A stretch of DNA of 64,000 nt from assembly GCA_963682055.1 (NCBI GenBank), contig OY821749.1:17744631-17808630 (forward strand), read 5' to 3'. This DNA is from Primula veris (taxonomy: Eukaryota > Streptophyta > Magnoliopsida > Ericales > Primulaceae). Below are positions 13,340 through 24,945 of the stretch, piece after piece; the first letter of the stretch is position 1, and every line of letters starts with the position of its first letter. The notes below the pieces were generated by a model, which saw only the letters and a program-made list of their open reading frames with translations, was not told the origin of the DNA and searched no databases. Both the position numbers and the translations under genes were made by a program.

Positions 13340-14408
13340 CATTTACAATTTTACCAAAAAAAAACCATGACCATCAATCATCAAACTCATTCATATATCA
13401 AATTAATATATTTTTTTATCAAATCAACATCACTCTACCACTACAATTATCCCCAATTTTACCCAAAAATAAAACATCTCCCAATTTACAAAAAAAAAAA
13501 CATTTCCAATTTTACCAAAAAAAACCATAACCATCAATCATCAAATTCCTTCATATATCAAATTAATATATTTTTTTATCAAATCAACATCACTCTACCA
13601 CTACATTTATCCCCAATTTTAACCAAAAAAAAAACTATCCCAATTTACCAAAATAATATATCCCCCAATTTTACAAAAAATAAACTCTAACCATCAACCA
13701 CCAAATTACTTCCTATATCAAATTAAGATCGTTTTTTTTTTTGGGTAAATTGAGAGATGTTTTGTTTTTGGGTAAAATTTGGGATAAATGTAGTGGTAGA
13801 GTGATGTTGATTTGATAAAAAAATATATTAATTTGATATAGGAAGGAGTTTGATGATTGATGGTTATAGTTTTTTTTTGGTAAAATTGGAAATGTTTTTT
13901 TTTTGGTTAAATTGGGAGATGTTTTGTTTTGGGTAAAATTGAGGATAATTGTAGTGGTAGAGTGATGTTGATTTGATAAAAAAATATATTAATTTGATAT
14001 ATGAAGCAATTTGATGGTTGATGGTTAGGTTTTTTTTGGATAAAATTGGGGAAGTTTTTGGGTAAGATTGGAGAATTTGGTATATATTAAAATGACGAAT
14101 TCAGAGATACAGACGAAGAGAAGAAAAATAAAGAAAATAAAAACCAAACACACCACGTGAAGAGAAGAAAGAAAAAAAGGAAAAAAAAAAATAATAAATA
14201 TTAAATGACAGCTAGACGTGAAATTCAAATTCCCACGCCCCGTCATAACTGCATATGATTTTATAGAGTGAGATTAAGAACGAACAAACTAGTTTGAAGC
14301 GTGAAGAAATGATCCTTGTTTTTGTTTGTAGTGGTATTAATAACGAAATAGACTAGTTTACGTCCTATTGTATTAATAACGAAATAGACCTGTTCGTATT
14401 TGTATAGA

Positions 14409-14691
14409 TCTATTATAATAAGTAACATAAATCATATCAGACTGTCTAATTTGATATTTTTTTTCAAAAATACCCCTATACTTTTATATTAATTATAATA
14501 ATATCATACTCACATAAAAATATAAAAACTAATAAAATTATTTATCTATCTTTAACAACCAAACATTCTTTTAAATATTAAACTATGTTTTTTTTTGTAT
14601 TATCCACATATTTATATCATAACTATAAATATTTTATATATTTTTATTACATTACGCGCCGCACAGATAACGTGTGGGATACGATTACTAG
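14409..14691 (+). mobile_element. Non-autonomous Helitron, 283 bp
   Basis: Starts TCTATTATAATAAG after an A and ends in a hairpin region (gcgccgcacagataacgtgt) followed by gattactag and then T. A TC start, a CTAG end with a hairpin just before it, and insertion between A and T are Helitron hallmarks. The sequence aligns end to end with the Helitron at 49086-56131 once the LTR element there is removed (about 307 bp). Confidence 0.75.
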
Positions 14692-17524
14692 TTTTACTAT
14701 ATTAGAGCATTCACATCAGTTTACTTATACGGCACATTACCTTAAATATGAGAATATTGTTTTAAAATTATACACGTATCAGTTTTATTATCAATTATAT
14801 TAAATTTACATGAATTCAAATATCACTCAAATATAATGGATTAAAATGTTCCCTTGTAATTAAATTAATAATTTATCTCTCTTACTTTTCTTTTATTCTC
14901 TCTTATTTATTTATAATTTTCACATATAAATTAATAAAATAACAAAAATACGAGTTGTATAGTTTTGATAGAAAAATTGATAAAAAAAAATGTGATAATT
15001 TGTATAAACCAAAACGTTTACTTATAAGTTGTAAAAGAGTACTTTTTACTTTAAATATGAGAAAACTTGTAAGTTATTTAATGTGATTGCTTTAGTAAAT
15101 TAATTTGGGTTGAAAATTTTTGATAGAAATATATTAAAATATAGTAATATTTAGTTCTGATAATAAATTTGATAGGAAACTTGAAAATTATATAAAGTTA
15201 AACTGTTACCCTATAAATATAAAAGCGATGCTAATTATATTAAATATGATAAAAAAATATATATAAGAAAACTGATACACATATTATAACTATGTTATAA
15301 TAATATAAAAATGTAATGGACTAAGTCATGCACGATTTGTTTCCATAAATTCAAATGGATAGTCATATTTTTACATCTGGTTAAGTGTTATACGAAACTA
15401 GCTAATGTGCACAATTGATACACCGGTGATGAGTTTTTATTTTGTTCAATCAGTAATTGAACGACGTAAAGTTATTTTTTTAAAACTAAATATTTAATTG
15501 TTAATTTTTTTAAAAAAATTGATTAATAATTAACTTTAGGGTAGTATTTACTAAGGTTCTGTATTTTTATTTGAGTTTTTATTGTGTTGTAAAATTTGTT
15601 TTTAATTTATTAAATCCTAATTTGTCTAATATATAATAAAAATTGAAAAATTAAATTAGTTATTAAAAAATTACCATATAACCCTTATTTTTTAATTTAA
15701 TGGTTATAAAGATGATTTAACTCAATGACCGTATAAAATGGGGACACGGCAACAATGCGAGTTTTAGTCTCAGCATCTTGCATTTTGGTGATGAATCATT
15801 AACAACCAAATGAATTGTACTGTAGTAAAAAAATACCAATTTATGTGTTTTTTTTTAATTTTCAATTATGAAATACTTACGTATAATAACAACCAATTCC
15901 AATGATTCTTGTCTAAAATTGCCAAACCAAATGTTTTCATAAATTAATCATAAATTTCAAATGTTAAAACCATATGACTATTTAACTTTTGAAAACTTTC
16001 AATCGGCATTTAATAAAACGTTTTTTATCAGCCAAAATTACACGTAGATTCGAACATGACAATTAAATTCAAAGATAAATTTGCAAATAAATAAATTTTC
16101 CCACAAATTAAAATTTGTAAGACTAATAATTATCATGTGAAATGAAATGATATTTTTACACATTTGAAGAGATGTATATTTGGGATTTCACAGAATTGTT
16201 TGCAAAAAATAACTTTTACTACACTTTTGTCTCAATTATCAAAAATACAACAACAACAACGTATACACCCGGTTAATGTACAGTGACAGCCAACGATATA
16301 CCAACTCCCTATTGGATAGGCATTATTGTTTTCTTCTGGTACACAATTTAATACTAGTCTCTTCTTTTGAGTTACAAATTTAATACTGATTGGCCATATC
16401 AGTACAATAATAATTAATACAATGGTCTAGTTCTCGTTTGGGTGCGTTATTTATAACTACGAATACCTTCGGGGATAAGAATTGGATAAAAAGAGAAGAA
16501 CGACTCATAGTCCATTGTTCTAGTCCCATCCCGTGTTTATTTGGGTCGGACCAATGAAAATAAAACATTGGACTAATATATGTAAATTACAAACATATAT
16601 ACCCTCATTATCAAATACACATTTGTATTAATAACCATGTATATAATTAATTACTTAATTTTAAACATAATAAATTGAGTATATTAAGAAGATTTGTCAA
16701 GAAAACATAGTTTAAATTATATTATTATTTTTTACAAATGATTGAAAAAAAAATGATCCTGTATTCATAAGAAGATTTGTCAAGAAATATACCATTGTTC
16801 TTATATATGTGTATGCATATATATTAATATATATAATAAAAATACTTATTAGTGATATCATGTTAGATTTAATAACTTTTTATAAAGAAAATATCAAGAT
16901 ATAATAAAATACTAATCTATTTGCGTGTGAATAATAAAAACACATACGTTCACACACGAACACATATATATATATATGTAATATACTTATTTATTTATTT
17001 GATATTTATTTAAAAGGTATTTCGGTAATTACTAATATGAGGTTGTATTAATTCATGTGATACCACCTCCCATAGTATTAGAAATGACTACATTTTACAT
17101 CATTTGTTATCTTATTAGACTAATAGTCTGGTCTCAATTTATCCATCTAAACATATTATTCTGCATTTATAGTATCATGAGTGGCTCTTGTCGCGTGTCA
17201 ATCAAACAATACATATATCTATACTAATAGTTTATGTGTAGACTTTTTTATGAAATTTTGAAATAAATAATTACAAAATAACATTGGTAATTTAAAAAAT
17301 TACTCACACGCACAAACAGTTAGATACATAATACAATTTAAATAAATAAAAAATTACTCATATACAACTCTCACATATGAAATTACGTTTTGAATCAAAT
17401 AACCACCAATTTTTTGTTCATGTACTCGTACATCTATTCTTATGTCTACATCTCTCTCTCTGGGCTTTAAAATATGAGAGATTTGGGGAAAGATTTGTAA
17501 TAACAACTTGTCTCTAAAATACCA
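14692..17524. other. Intergenic AT-rich DNA upstream of CBL10
   Basis: No coding exon, RNA gene or bounded transposon was recognised. It holds short (TA)n and A/T runs (for example about 16964-16978) and a CT-rich stretch at 17448-17460 just before the CBL10 start that probably belongs to its 5' leader. Confidence 0.45.
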
Positions 17525-20003
17525 ATGGACTCAAGACACGAGGTAATAAAATAGTAATATAACTCAAAGGCTATTATATCCATTGCATTTATCATTGTTT
17601 TTTTATTTAAATGAAAGCAGGAATCGAGTTCTATGAGCGTTGGGGATAAGCTGTTTGGCGTGTGCATACCGTTTTTAGCTATTATAGAAATATTTATTAA
17701 CGCTGTCTCCGGTTGCTTTGAGCATTGCCATGTGTTCAGTCGGAACAAACCGGCCCGGTATGATCTTGCTCGTCTTGCTGATGAATCTAGATGTAATTAT
17801 TTTTATTTACCCTATCTCTGTTTATTTTATTGCATGTTTTGTTTATATGTTCAGGTGGTTTGAAATATATAATTGAGTTTTTGTTTTTGTTTTTGTTTTC
17901 CTGTCTGTCTATTAAAAGCTGGGTAGCAGGTTATAGGTATCTCTTAGTCTTTTGGTTCATGTTTCATTGTTTGGGTGGATAAACTCAGTTTTTATTGTAT
18001 ATGAATATGATGATTGATGAACAGGGGTGTCAAATTTATGTAAAAGATTAAATCATGAGGAGGTGCCAAATCATTCTTATTTTGAACAAATTGTAATGAT
18101 AAATTTTTTTTACCATTATGGACGTTTTGAGGGTGACTTGACGACACCCAATAGTCTACTTAGCTTCTCCCAGTTGAACTAAATTTGGTTTAAGAATAAG
18201 AAAATATATTTATAAGTATTTTTTAAATTTGATCAACTGTTCTACTATATATTATATTTTTTGGATGTTGGTATGCAGTTGATTGTGCTTCTAGTTGACA
18301 ATGTAGTTTGTTAATTATCTATTTAAAAAAACCTTTGCAGTTGGCCTATGATTCTATGAATAATCTTATCATTTAGTCTCTGAGGTAAATAAAAAACTCA
18401 TTATTTTTTTCCACATCAGGATGAAGATTTCCGAGTACAGATTGTTTCCGTGCTCTTCTAATGTAGGACTAAAATGTAGGCAATACTTATTTTTTAAGGA
18501 TAGAACTACGTGAGAGTTCTATATGATATAATCTTGAATGGCAATAATTTAGTGCTTTGTATAGTTGTACCTTTAAAGAATGTACGCAAAATGGAATCAA
18601 TTTGGGCATTAAATCATAATAACATAGCCACATAGGGATGGTTTTTCATTAAGTGTAAACCGCGATAATTTGTTCAGAATTTAAAAGATTGTTTCTTTTT
18701 CCCCCTTTCCTGTTCTCAAAGGTACTAATATTTGTGATCTTGTTTTTTTGCTCTGCAGTTACTGTTAATGAAGTTGAAGCATTGTACGAGTTGTTCAAGA
18801 AATTGAGTTGTTCGATTATTGATGATGGCTTAATCCACAAGGTGCAAGTATTGAACATTTATAATTCGTCGAGATCTATATAGTTGAACTATTCTCGTGA
18901 TTCCTTGTTGGTGTTTTATTATTGGATGCGAAATATTATTTTATTCGTTTAATATATCGAACTTTTGGTCATCTGGTATAGAATTTTTGACTGTTTCCGA
19001 TGTTAAGGTGCTTAAGATGATAGACTTTGCGAATTTCTATTGTTGCCTTATGCTTCGTTTTTATTTCTTGTGAGTGGATTTTTAATTTTTAATTATATTT
19101 TGTTGTATGTGATCTTGTAGGAAGAACTTCAGTTAGCATTGTTCCAAACTCCACATGGTGAGAACCTTTTCCTAGATCGGGTAAATTCATTATTCCATCT
19201 CATGACCAATGCTTAGTTAAAGTATGATTATGGTTCGATTCTAAAATCAGAAAAGAAATTTAATGAAACTTGAAGCTACTTTTTTTTGCGAAGTCATGTA
19301 TATATTCTAGGATCATTCTTAGTTGAAATGTAATACTTAGATAGCCAACCCTTTTTTGCTCTTATTTTGTTTGTTTCATGGATTAAAATTCCGACTATGC
19401 ATGACCTGTTGCCAAATTTAATTTTTCTAATGACTTATAAATGAGCCATTTTTTAGGCCTCCTTTTGGAAGGTGGTGTTTGGTTTTATAATCATTAACTA
19501 TGAATCAAGTGTTTCATTGTTTATGCTGTAGGTCTTTGATCTTTTTGATGAAAAGAGAAATGGGGTAATTGAATTTGATGAATTCATCCATGCACTTGCG
19601 ATCTTCCATCCATACGCATCGATCGAAGTCAAAATTGACTGTAAGAGATCATCAGCTGCCAACGTATTTATTTATTTCATATATATATATATATATCTAA
19701 TCTTCTTCAAAATTGACTTCTTGCTCTTGCTGTCTTTGATGTGTTTGCAGTTGCGTTTAGACTCTACGATTTGAGGCAAACAGGCTTCATTGAGAGAGAG
19801 GAAGTAAGTTAGTACCCTGTAACTTTTGCTAATAATGAGAAAGTTCTCTAATGCAATACACCCTCGTATTTTTTCTCGCGTGTTTATCATGCTATTGTTG
19901 CTTTAGAAATTGATAGTAACAAAAACATATGTTAGTTCATTTTTGTGCCTGAATATATAAACGGTTTTCTTCTCTTGTGAAAAGAACAGTCATGTCCATG
20001 TTG

Positions 20004-20041
<38 letters not shown>

Positions 20042-20917
20042 ATTCAAACTGTACAGTTGAAAGTCTTTTGTTAATTTGCAAAATGCCACCTCTCTCTCCT
20101 GTTTTCAATTTGGTGAAGTTGATGTCATCAACTATACATTTGTTTGCTTTTTTGCAAATATGAACAAGTCATTTTCATGGTCTGACGGGCATGAAGTGCC
20201 TTTAATTCAAAAAAAAAAAACACATTCGTGAGAGTTTTTATCTTTCAGGCATCAGATATATATACTTCTGCAATTGCTGTAATGATGTACACTTACAACA
20301 CTATAAAGAAATAAAAATATTTCAACCTGCACATTTAAGGGAAGATTGGGTTGGGTAATTCGCAACCTTTTTTTTAATTCAGTAATTTTGAGCAAAATTT
20401 CCGTACATCTCACATTCAGGTGAAGCAAATGGTGGTTGCGATTCTAATGGAATCTGATATGAATCTATCAGATGATCTGCTCGAGGCTATCATTGACAAG
20501 GTTAGGTATTTCCCCGAGTTATCTCTAAACTGATTTCCAAAATTTTGGAAAATAAATCAATATTTATAGAATACTTTTTTCACAGACTTTTTCTGACGCC
20601 GATGCTGACGGAGATGGTAGAATCAATAGGGACGAGTGGAATGATTTTGTTGGTCGAAACCCTGCTCTTCTCAAAAACATGACTCTTCCTTATTTGAAGT
20701 ATGCCATACTCTCTTCTCTTCCTTGACAGTAATCATTAATCATAAATATTGAATTTATTTGTTAAAATCCATCCTAGTAGTCATACTTATTCTCTTCTCC
20801 GTACACATATTACATAGTTTTTACTTCATTCTTAACAATCACGGTATTTTGTGATATTTCAGGGACATTACTACAGCATTTCCAAGTTTTGTCTTCAATA
20901 CAGAGGTTGAAGACTGA
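17525..20917 (+). CDS. CBL10: Calcineurin B-like protein, CBL10 type (Ca2+ sensor), complete, nine exons
   Basis: Exons: 17525-17542, 17621-17792, 18759-18841, 19121-19180, 19532-19640, 19751-19803, 20420-20500, 20586-20698, 20863-20917 (247 aa). All introns are GT-AG and all phases join. CBL proteins bind Ca2+ and recruit CIPK kinases. CBL10 works in salt tolerance at the vacuolar or plasma membrane. The long hydrophobic N-terminus (about residues 17-39, [15 protein letters not shown]) in place of an N-myristoylation signal marks the CBL10 clade. EF-hand 1 (from about residue 83, [12 protein letters not shown]) is the unusual CBL loop. Loops 2-4 are at 117-128 ([12 protein letters not shown]), 154-165 ([12 protein letters not shown]) and 198-209 ([12 protein letters not shown]). 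The C-terminal FPSF motif (236-239) holds the Ser phosphorylated by CIPKs, and the protein ends NTEVED. The start uses a six-codon first exon in a good context (accaATGGA). The alternative start at 17633 would drop ten residues. No damage is seen. Confidence 0.95.
20005..20039 (+). repeat. Poly(C) tract of 35 bases in CBL10 intron 6
   Basis: Thirty-five consecutive C follow ttga and precede a G. The tract is in the intron 19804-20419, away from both splice sites. The length could be inaccurate in an assembly. Confidence 0.9.
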
Positions 20918-21358
20918 GGTTCTCAAGGAACCATCCCATATGAAAAACCTTTATACTCAATCCAAAGGGTCAGTGAGTTTTGATACAGTCGAGCTAATTT
21001 TCTAGTTCATCAAAGTGAAGACGAAGATGCTAAATCATTGGACGTACTATTATGTCCTGGTGATGGTGAAATTGACAAAGAAACGACAAGAACTGAATCA
21101 TTTTTGCCAGCTTCATATCGAATGATCCTTTGTTGTTGTACAATGTGACGATTTTATGTACAGTTAATTAAGTTTTTTTTTCACTAGTGGCATTTCAATT
21201 GTATTCACATTTGTATAGTTGCAATTATGATTTTCTTTTCTTTGAATTTGCATTGGTGTTTTTTGCTTGGCTATAGTAAATTTTCATCTTAAATGCAGCC
21301 AGCTATTTAAAAAGTAATAAGTTGTGGTGGTGATGAAAATACGTTTTACTATTAATGG
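20918..21358. other. CBL10 3' flank
   Basis: Sequence after the stop, probably the 3' UTR for the first 200-300 bases: T-rich and without a long frame. The poly(A) site is not assignable with confidence. Confidence 0.4.
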
Positions 21359-21360
21359 TA

Positions 21361-21590
21361 CTCCCTCATGTTACTCCATCACTATCAATTTATATGTTCT
21401 ATACGAAACCACGCGTAACTTTGACCGGCTTTGAACATGTAACTAAATTTTAATTTTTTTTTACATAGTTTAAATGTTAAACTATATGACAATTTTTTTT
21501 TAAATTATTTCGGCAATTTAGTTAGATGTTCAAAGCCGGTTAAAGTTGTGCGTGATTTCGTAGATGACATATAAATTGACATGGACGGAG
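21361..21590. mobile_element. Stowaway-type MITE
   Basis: 230 bp flanked by TA (21359-21360 and 21591-21592). It starts ctccctcatgttactccatc and ends gacatggacggag. The inverted ends of the 'CTCCCTC...GGACGGAG' type and the TA duplication are those of Stowaway (Tc1/mariner-derived) MITEs. Inner arms also pair: ttgaccggctttgaaca with the inverse at about 21527-21545. Confidence 0.8.
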
Positions 21591-21592
21591 TA

Positions 21593-22978
21593 GTTTTCTG
21601 GGTAAAGAAAATAATATGCAAGTGTTGGACAACAACTCTTTCAGAGAGTGTATTTTTTTCAAAAGCAAAAACTTCTAAAACGTTTTAGCAAGAACTACGC
21701 AAAAAGCAGAAAAGCAAGCCTTTTAAGTTTTGAATCGAGCTCTTTTTTTACTATGAAGTTAACTTATTAAAACACAGATATTTTCTGATATATTCTCTCT
21801 AAAAAAATCAAATGATTTCTGAAATGGCCGTAAAGATATCGAACAATCTTGTGCTTTTGTGTTTATCTTCAGGTTTATGAGGATGAAACTTGCCCTGATC
21901 ACAATTCACAAACAACGAGGATTCTAAATCTACTGGCGATGAATTCGGCCTCAGTGTGTATCAACTAAGCCACTACGTCCACAAGGTTCCTAAGTTCACT
22001 TGAATTTCAAAAAGGGAACGGTTTGAACTTTGAATTTCAAGGTTCCTGTCTGTCTTGATAAATGGTTTAAAATGAAAATCAGTAGGGAAGCAAATTCTTA
22101 GATTCTGCTTAATCATGCTATTTTTTTGCTAAGTAGATTATTTCATACACATGAAGTAGCATTTAAGCTGTGGAAGGCTCCCAAATATCAAGCTTAAGGT
22201 CAATTTCACCATTAGACACATGAAAGGGTAGCTGCGAAATTCATTGTTATCACTTGTTCGTTCCACATTCTAATTATCAAACTTTATTAAAAGGGAAACG
22301 GAGGAATGTGGCCTTGGGCAGTGGTAATTATGTCTGTTGTACCAGGTGGGAGAAGGTCTGATGCTGCTATTTTTGTTGAATAAGCTGCACGAACAAATCT
22401 GTTGTTTCATCATGCAGTGCCAATCAATAATATAATCTTAGACGACTAAACTTGCACTCTTTAGCGTTGATCCTTTTTCAACGTTGTGATCTAATCATTA
22501 TAAATTTGCATCAATCTTTATAGGCTCCCTACAGAAGTTAGCAACATTTTGTTGATTACTTTATAGATTTTTGCTTTGTTAGCAAAAAATTCATTTATGA
22601 AGAGACTTCATTTCTTATTTTCCGGCAAGTAAAAATGCAAATCATTTCCGCATACGACCAGGTAACCACCAAATGCAATTTGACATGCGTCAAAATATGG
22701 CTAAGGCTATTACAAAGTATTTATAAAGTAGAAAAACTCACACATAATTTCACATTGTTTCGGGAAAAAAAACCAGCTTCTATTAGATTCAATGATGGCC
22801 TAGATGCATAATATCAGTACATGGAGTTGGATACAACATCAACAAAATTGCAGCATAATAATAAATAATTAAAGAAAAAATTCAAAATCTCATATCAAAA
22901 AATCAAAATTTAATCCTTTTATATATTAGCATGTTCCTTACTTTCCAAACTATCGTTTTACACCAACTTAAAAGTTAA
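21593..22978. other. Intergenic region between CBL10 and the RTE1-like gene
   Basis: No gene is recognised. The last few hundred bases (about 22680-22978) should be the 3' UTR of the minus-strand RTE1-like gene. The rest shows no clear repeat boundary. Confidence 0.4.
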
Positions 22979-24421
22979 CTAACATTTTAACAGACATTTG
23001 AAGCAGTAAGTACCCAACAAAAACCACAGAAAGAGTAGGAGAGAGAAAGAGAAAAGACCGACCAGAAAGGGCCACCCAACCATGACAAGACCCAGGCACA
23101 TTACCACCACAAAAGGTGTAAAAGATCTCAAAACCGAGATGTAATCGACCCAGTGGCCCTTGAAAAACACGAGACCCGCAATGTTTACCATATTCCATCC
23201 CATTGTTCCACCATAGGATAGTCGGTTTAAACAATTAGCCGCAAATGAGTGGCAATTACATATGAAGAGGTTGTAAAACTTGCTCTCATATTGACTTGTG
23301 CTCGTACGTAAGGCATCGTCCCATGTGATCGCAGTACCGTATTCCGAATGCTTGTACCTTTGATTGCACGTATGACTAGCAAGGTTTAATGGGAGACAAC
23401 ACTGTTACATTATTTTTGAATAAATTAGCAATCAGCAAGGCTTATATACATAGTGTTACAGAATCGTGAGGTGGCAGTACACACAATATTAACCAATCAA
23501 TGTGTAGATATCTGTGTGAGAACCATTGCCACCTCATATATCTGGGTAAGAATTTGTACAAATAACATTTTCCATTAGCAAAGAGAAGCAAGGGGATAAG
23601 TATATGGAGGTTGCAGGTTAATGGTGGTGAGTTGGTGGTACATTTGGGGGCAAAAATGCACTGATACATTAACTGTAAATAAATTTGTTCGATCAAATTA
23701 GATCTACCATTTCAGAAAATGGGAAAATTGAATTTCAGAGAGTTTAATATTAAGATTTAAAAAAAGCAGTGTTCAAAGAATCCAAGTCCTTTTAGCTTGT
23801 TAATCTTCTGATTCTGTGTCAATGTAAACCGAAAATAAAGAAATGATTTTAGAGTTTAATATCAAGAATATGAGAAAGGAGTTCTCATAGAATTTGTGTC
23901 CTTTTAGCTTGATTACTTCTGATTCTGTGTCAATGTAAAACCAAAATATGCCAGACATGTGAAAACAAATTTCCCGGCAAAAACATTAAATAAAACACCT
24001 GCAGGTTACCAGTAAACAAAACTATGCAGCAAAATTTCCCCACAAAAATAAAAAACTATGCAGCAAAAAATCCAAAAGAATATACAAAAAACTGGAAGGT
24101 TTACCCATGTTAAGGACCAAAAGCCAAAAACACAACAAAACCGAGTTTGTTCAAATCATTCCAATTAGGAAAAATGAACTTGAATCCCACATCTACGGTT
24201 GGAATGCTGAAAAAGTGATTGATTTAAAATCTAGGAAATCAGAGCTTAGCAACTCAACAAGTGTCGTGTATTCAAATACCGGGAATATACTCGTGACTTC
24301 TATAAGTCCACTAAACAATGATCCCCTTTTAAACTCCATCTTTTTTCAATAGCTTTTCTTACCTACTTCTGCCAAATTCTCACAGTTAGCCGAAACAACA
24401 ACTCTTTCTCTTCTCTTCTTC

Positions 24422-24458
<37 letters not shown>

Positions 24459-24945
24459 GAATGTAGGACTCGTATTACCATTTTCAATTGGTCTTATCCA
24501 AATCTTAAAACTAAATGTCGTACAATTATAATCATTACCATATAATTCTGAAATAATGGACTATAAATTCCAACAATAAAAAATCCACGAAATCTATAAA
24601 CAACCAGGGTATAAGTTCAATGAATCTAGCACTCACCTGCTTTCTATCAAGTTGAAGGTATCTAGCCACCGTCCCAAATGCAAATTCTTCGGCATTTATG
24701 AAATTAGAACCTGAAAAATCCAAAATAGCACCATCTTCTCTGCATATGCCAACACGTCCAATGAAAGGAGCGAGCCAAGACACAACAGGGAGTGGGGCCC
24801 ACACCAAACAACACGGGAACTTTGAGTTTTTTGGATCAATATCACCGAGGGGCCATAGATCATGCTGTATGGTTTGTGAAGAGAAAGAATGCTCGATACC
24901 AAATGTTGCATTTAGCTCCATTCGAGGAAATCTACTTGTTCGCAT
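22979..24945 (-). CDS. RTE1: RTE1-family membrane protein (REVERSION-TO-ETHYLENE SENSITIVITY 1-like, DUF778/TMEM222 family)
   Basis: Two coding exons, 24945-24637 and 23401-22979, with GT-AG borders at phase 0 give 243 aa. Exon 1 holds [11 protein letters not shown] (from about residue 11), [20 protein letters not shown] (about 37-56) and the family core [19 protein letters not shown]. Exon 2 starts CCLPLN and continues with [10 protein letters not shown], the conserved [18 protein letters not shown] (151-168), then [19 protein letters not shown] and about two membrane segments (189-215, 216-236), ending [11 protein letters not shown]. In Arabidopsis RTE1 acts at the ER/Golgi and promotes signalling by the ethylene receptor ETR1, dampening ethylene responses. 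The M at 24945 is the first ATG after an acceptor at about 25006. Met9 (24921) is an alternative start. Whether this is RTE1 itself or its homolog RTH cannot be settled here. The open frame at 23234-22968 is a shadow of exon 2. Confidence 0.88.

Larger units (their letters stand above)
5940..14241. mobile_element. MULE/foldback element with 9-bp target duplication, split by an LTR retrotransposon
   Basis: The 9-bp direct repeat gtcataact occurs at 5931-5939 and again at 14242-14250. Between them the sequence starts ggggag and ends cgcccc. Long inverted arms run inward: the left arm at about 5982-6289 (gggacgtgagaatttgaat) pairs with the right arm at about 13745-14241 (attcaaattcccacgcccc). 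The right half also carries two or three direct copies of a roughly 150-bp unit (13345-13740) that matches the left arm. Without the LTR element at 6290-13339 the original insertion is about 1.25 kb. A 9-bp duplication and long terminal inverted repeats are typical of Mutator-like elements. No transposase is visible, so it is non-autonomous. The left end has about 40 bp before the inverted match begins, so its outer border is less certain than the right. Confidence 0.72.

Noticed and set aside
17467..17748. 93-codon minus-strand frame across the start of CBL10
   Set aside because: It overlaps the first CBL10 exons in antisense and shows no family features.
22968..23234. Minus-strand frame starting [12 protein letters not shown]
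   Set aside because: It is a frame-shifted shadow of exon 2 of the RTE1-like gene, which reads [14 protein letters not shown] in the correct frame.
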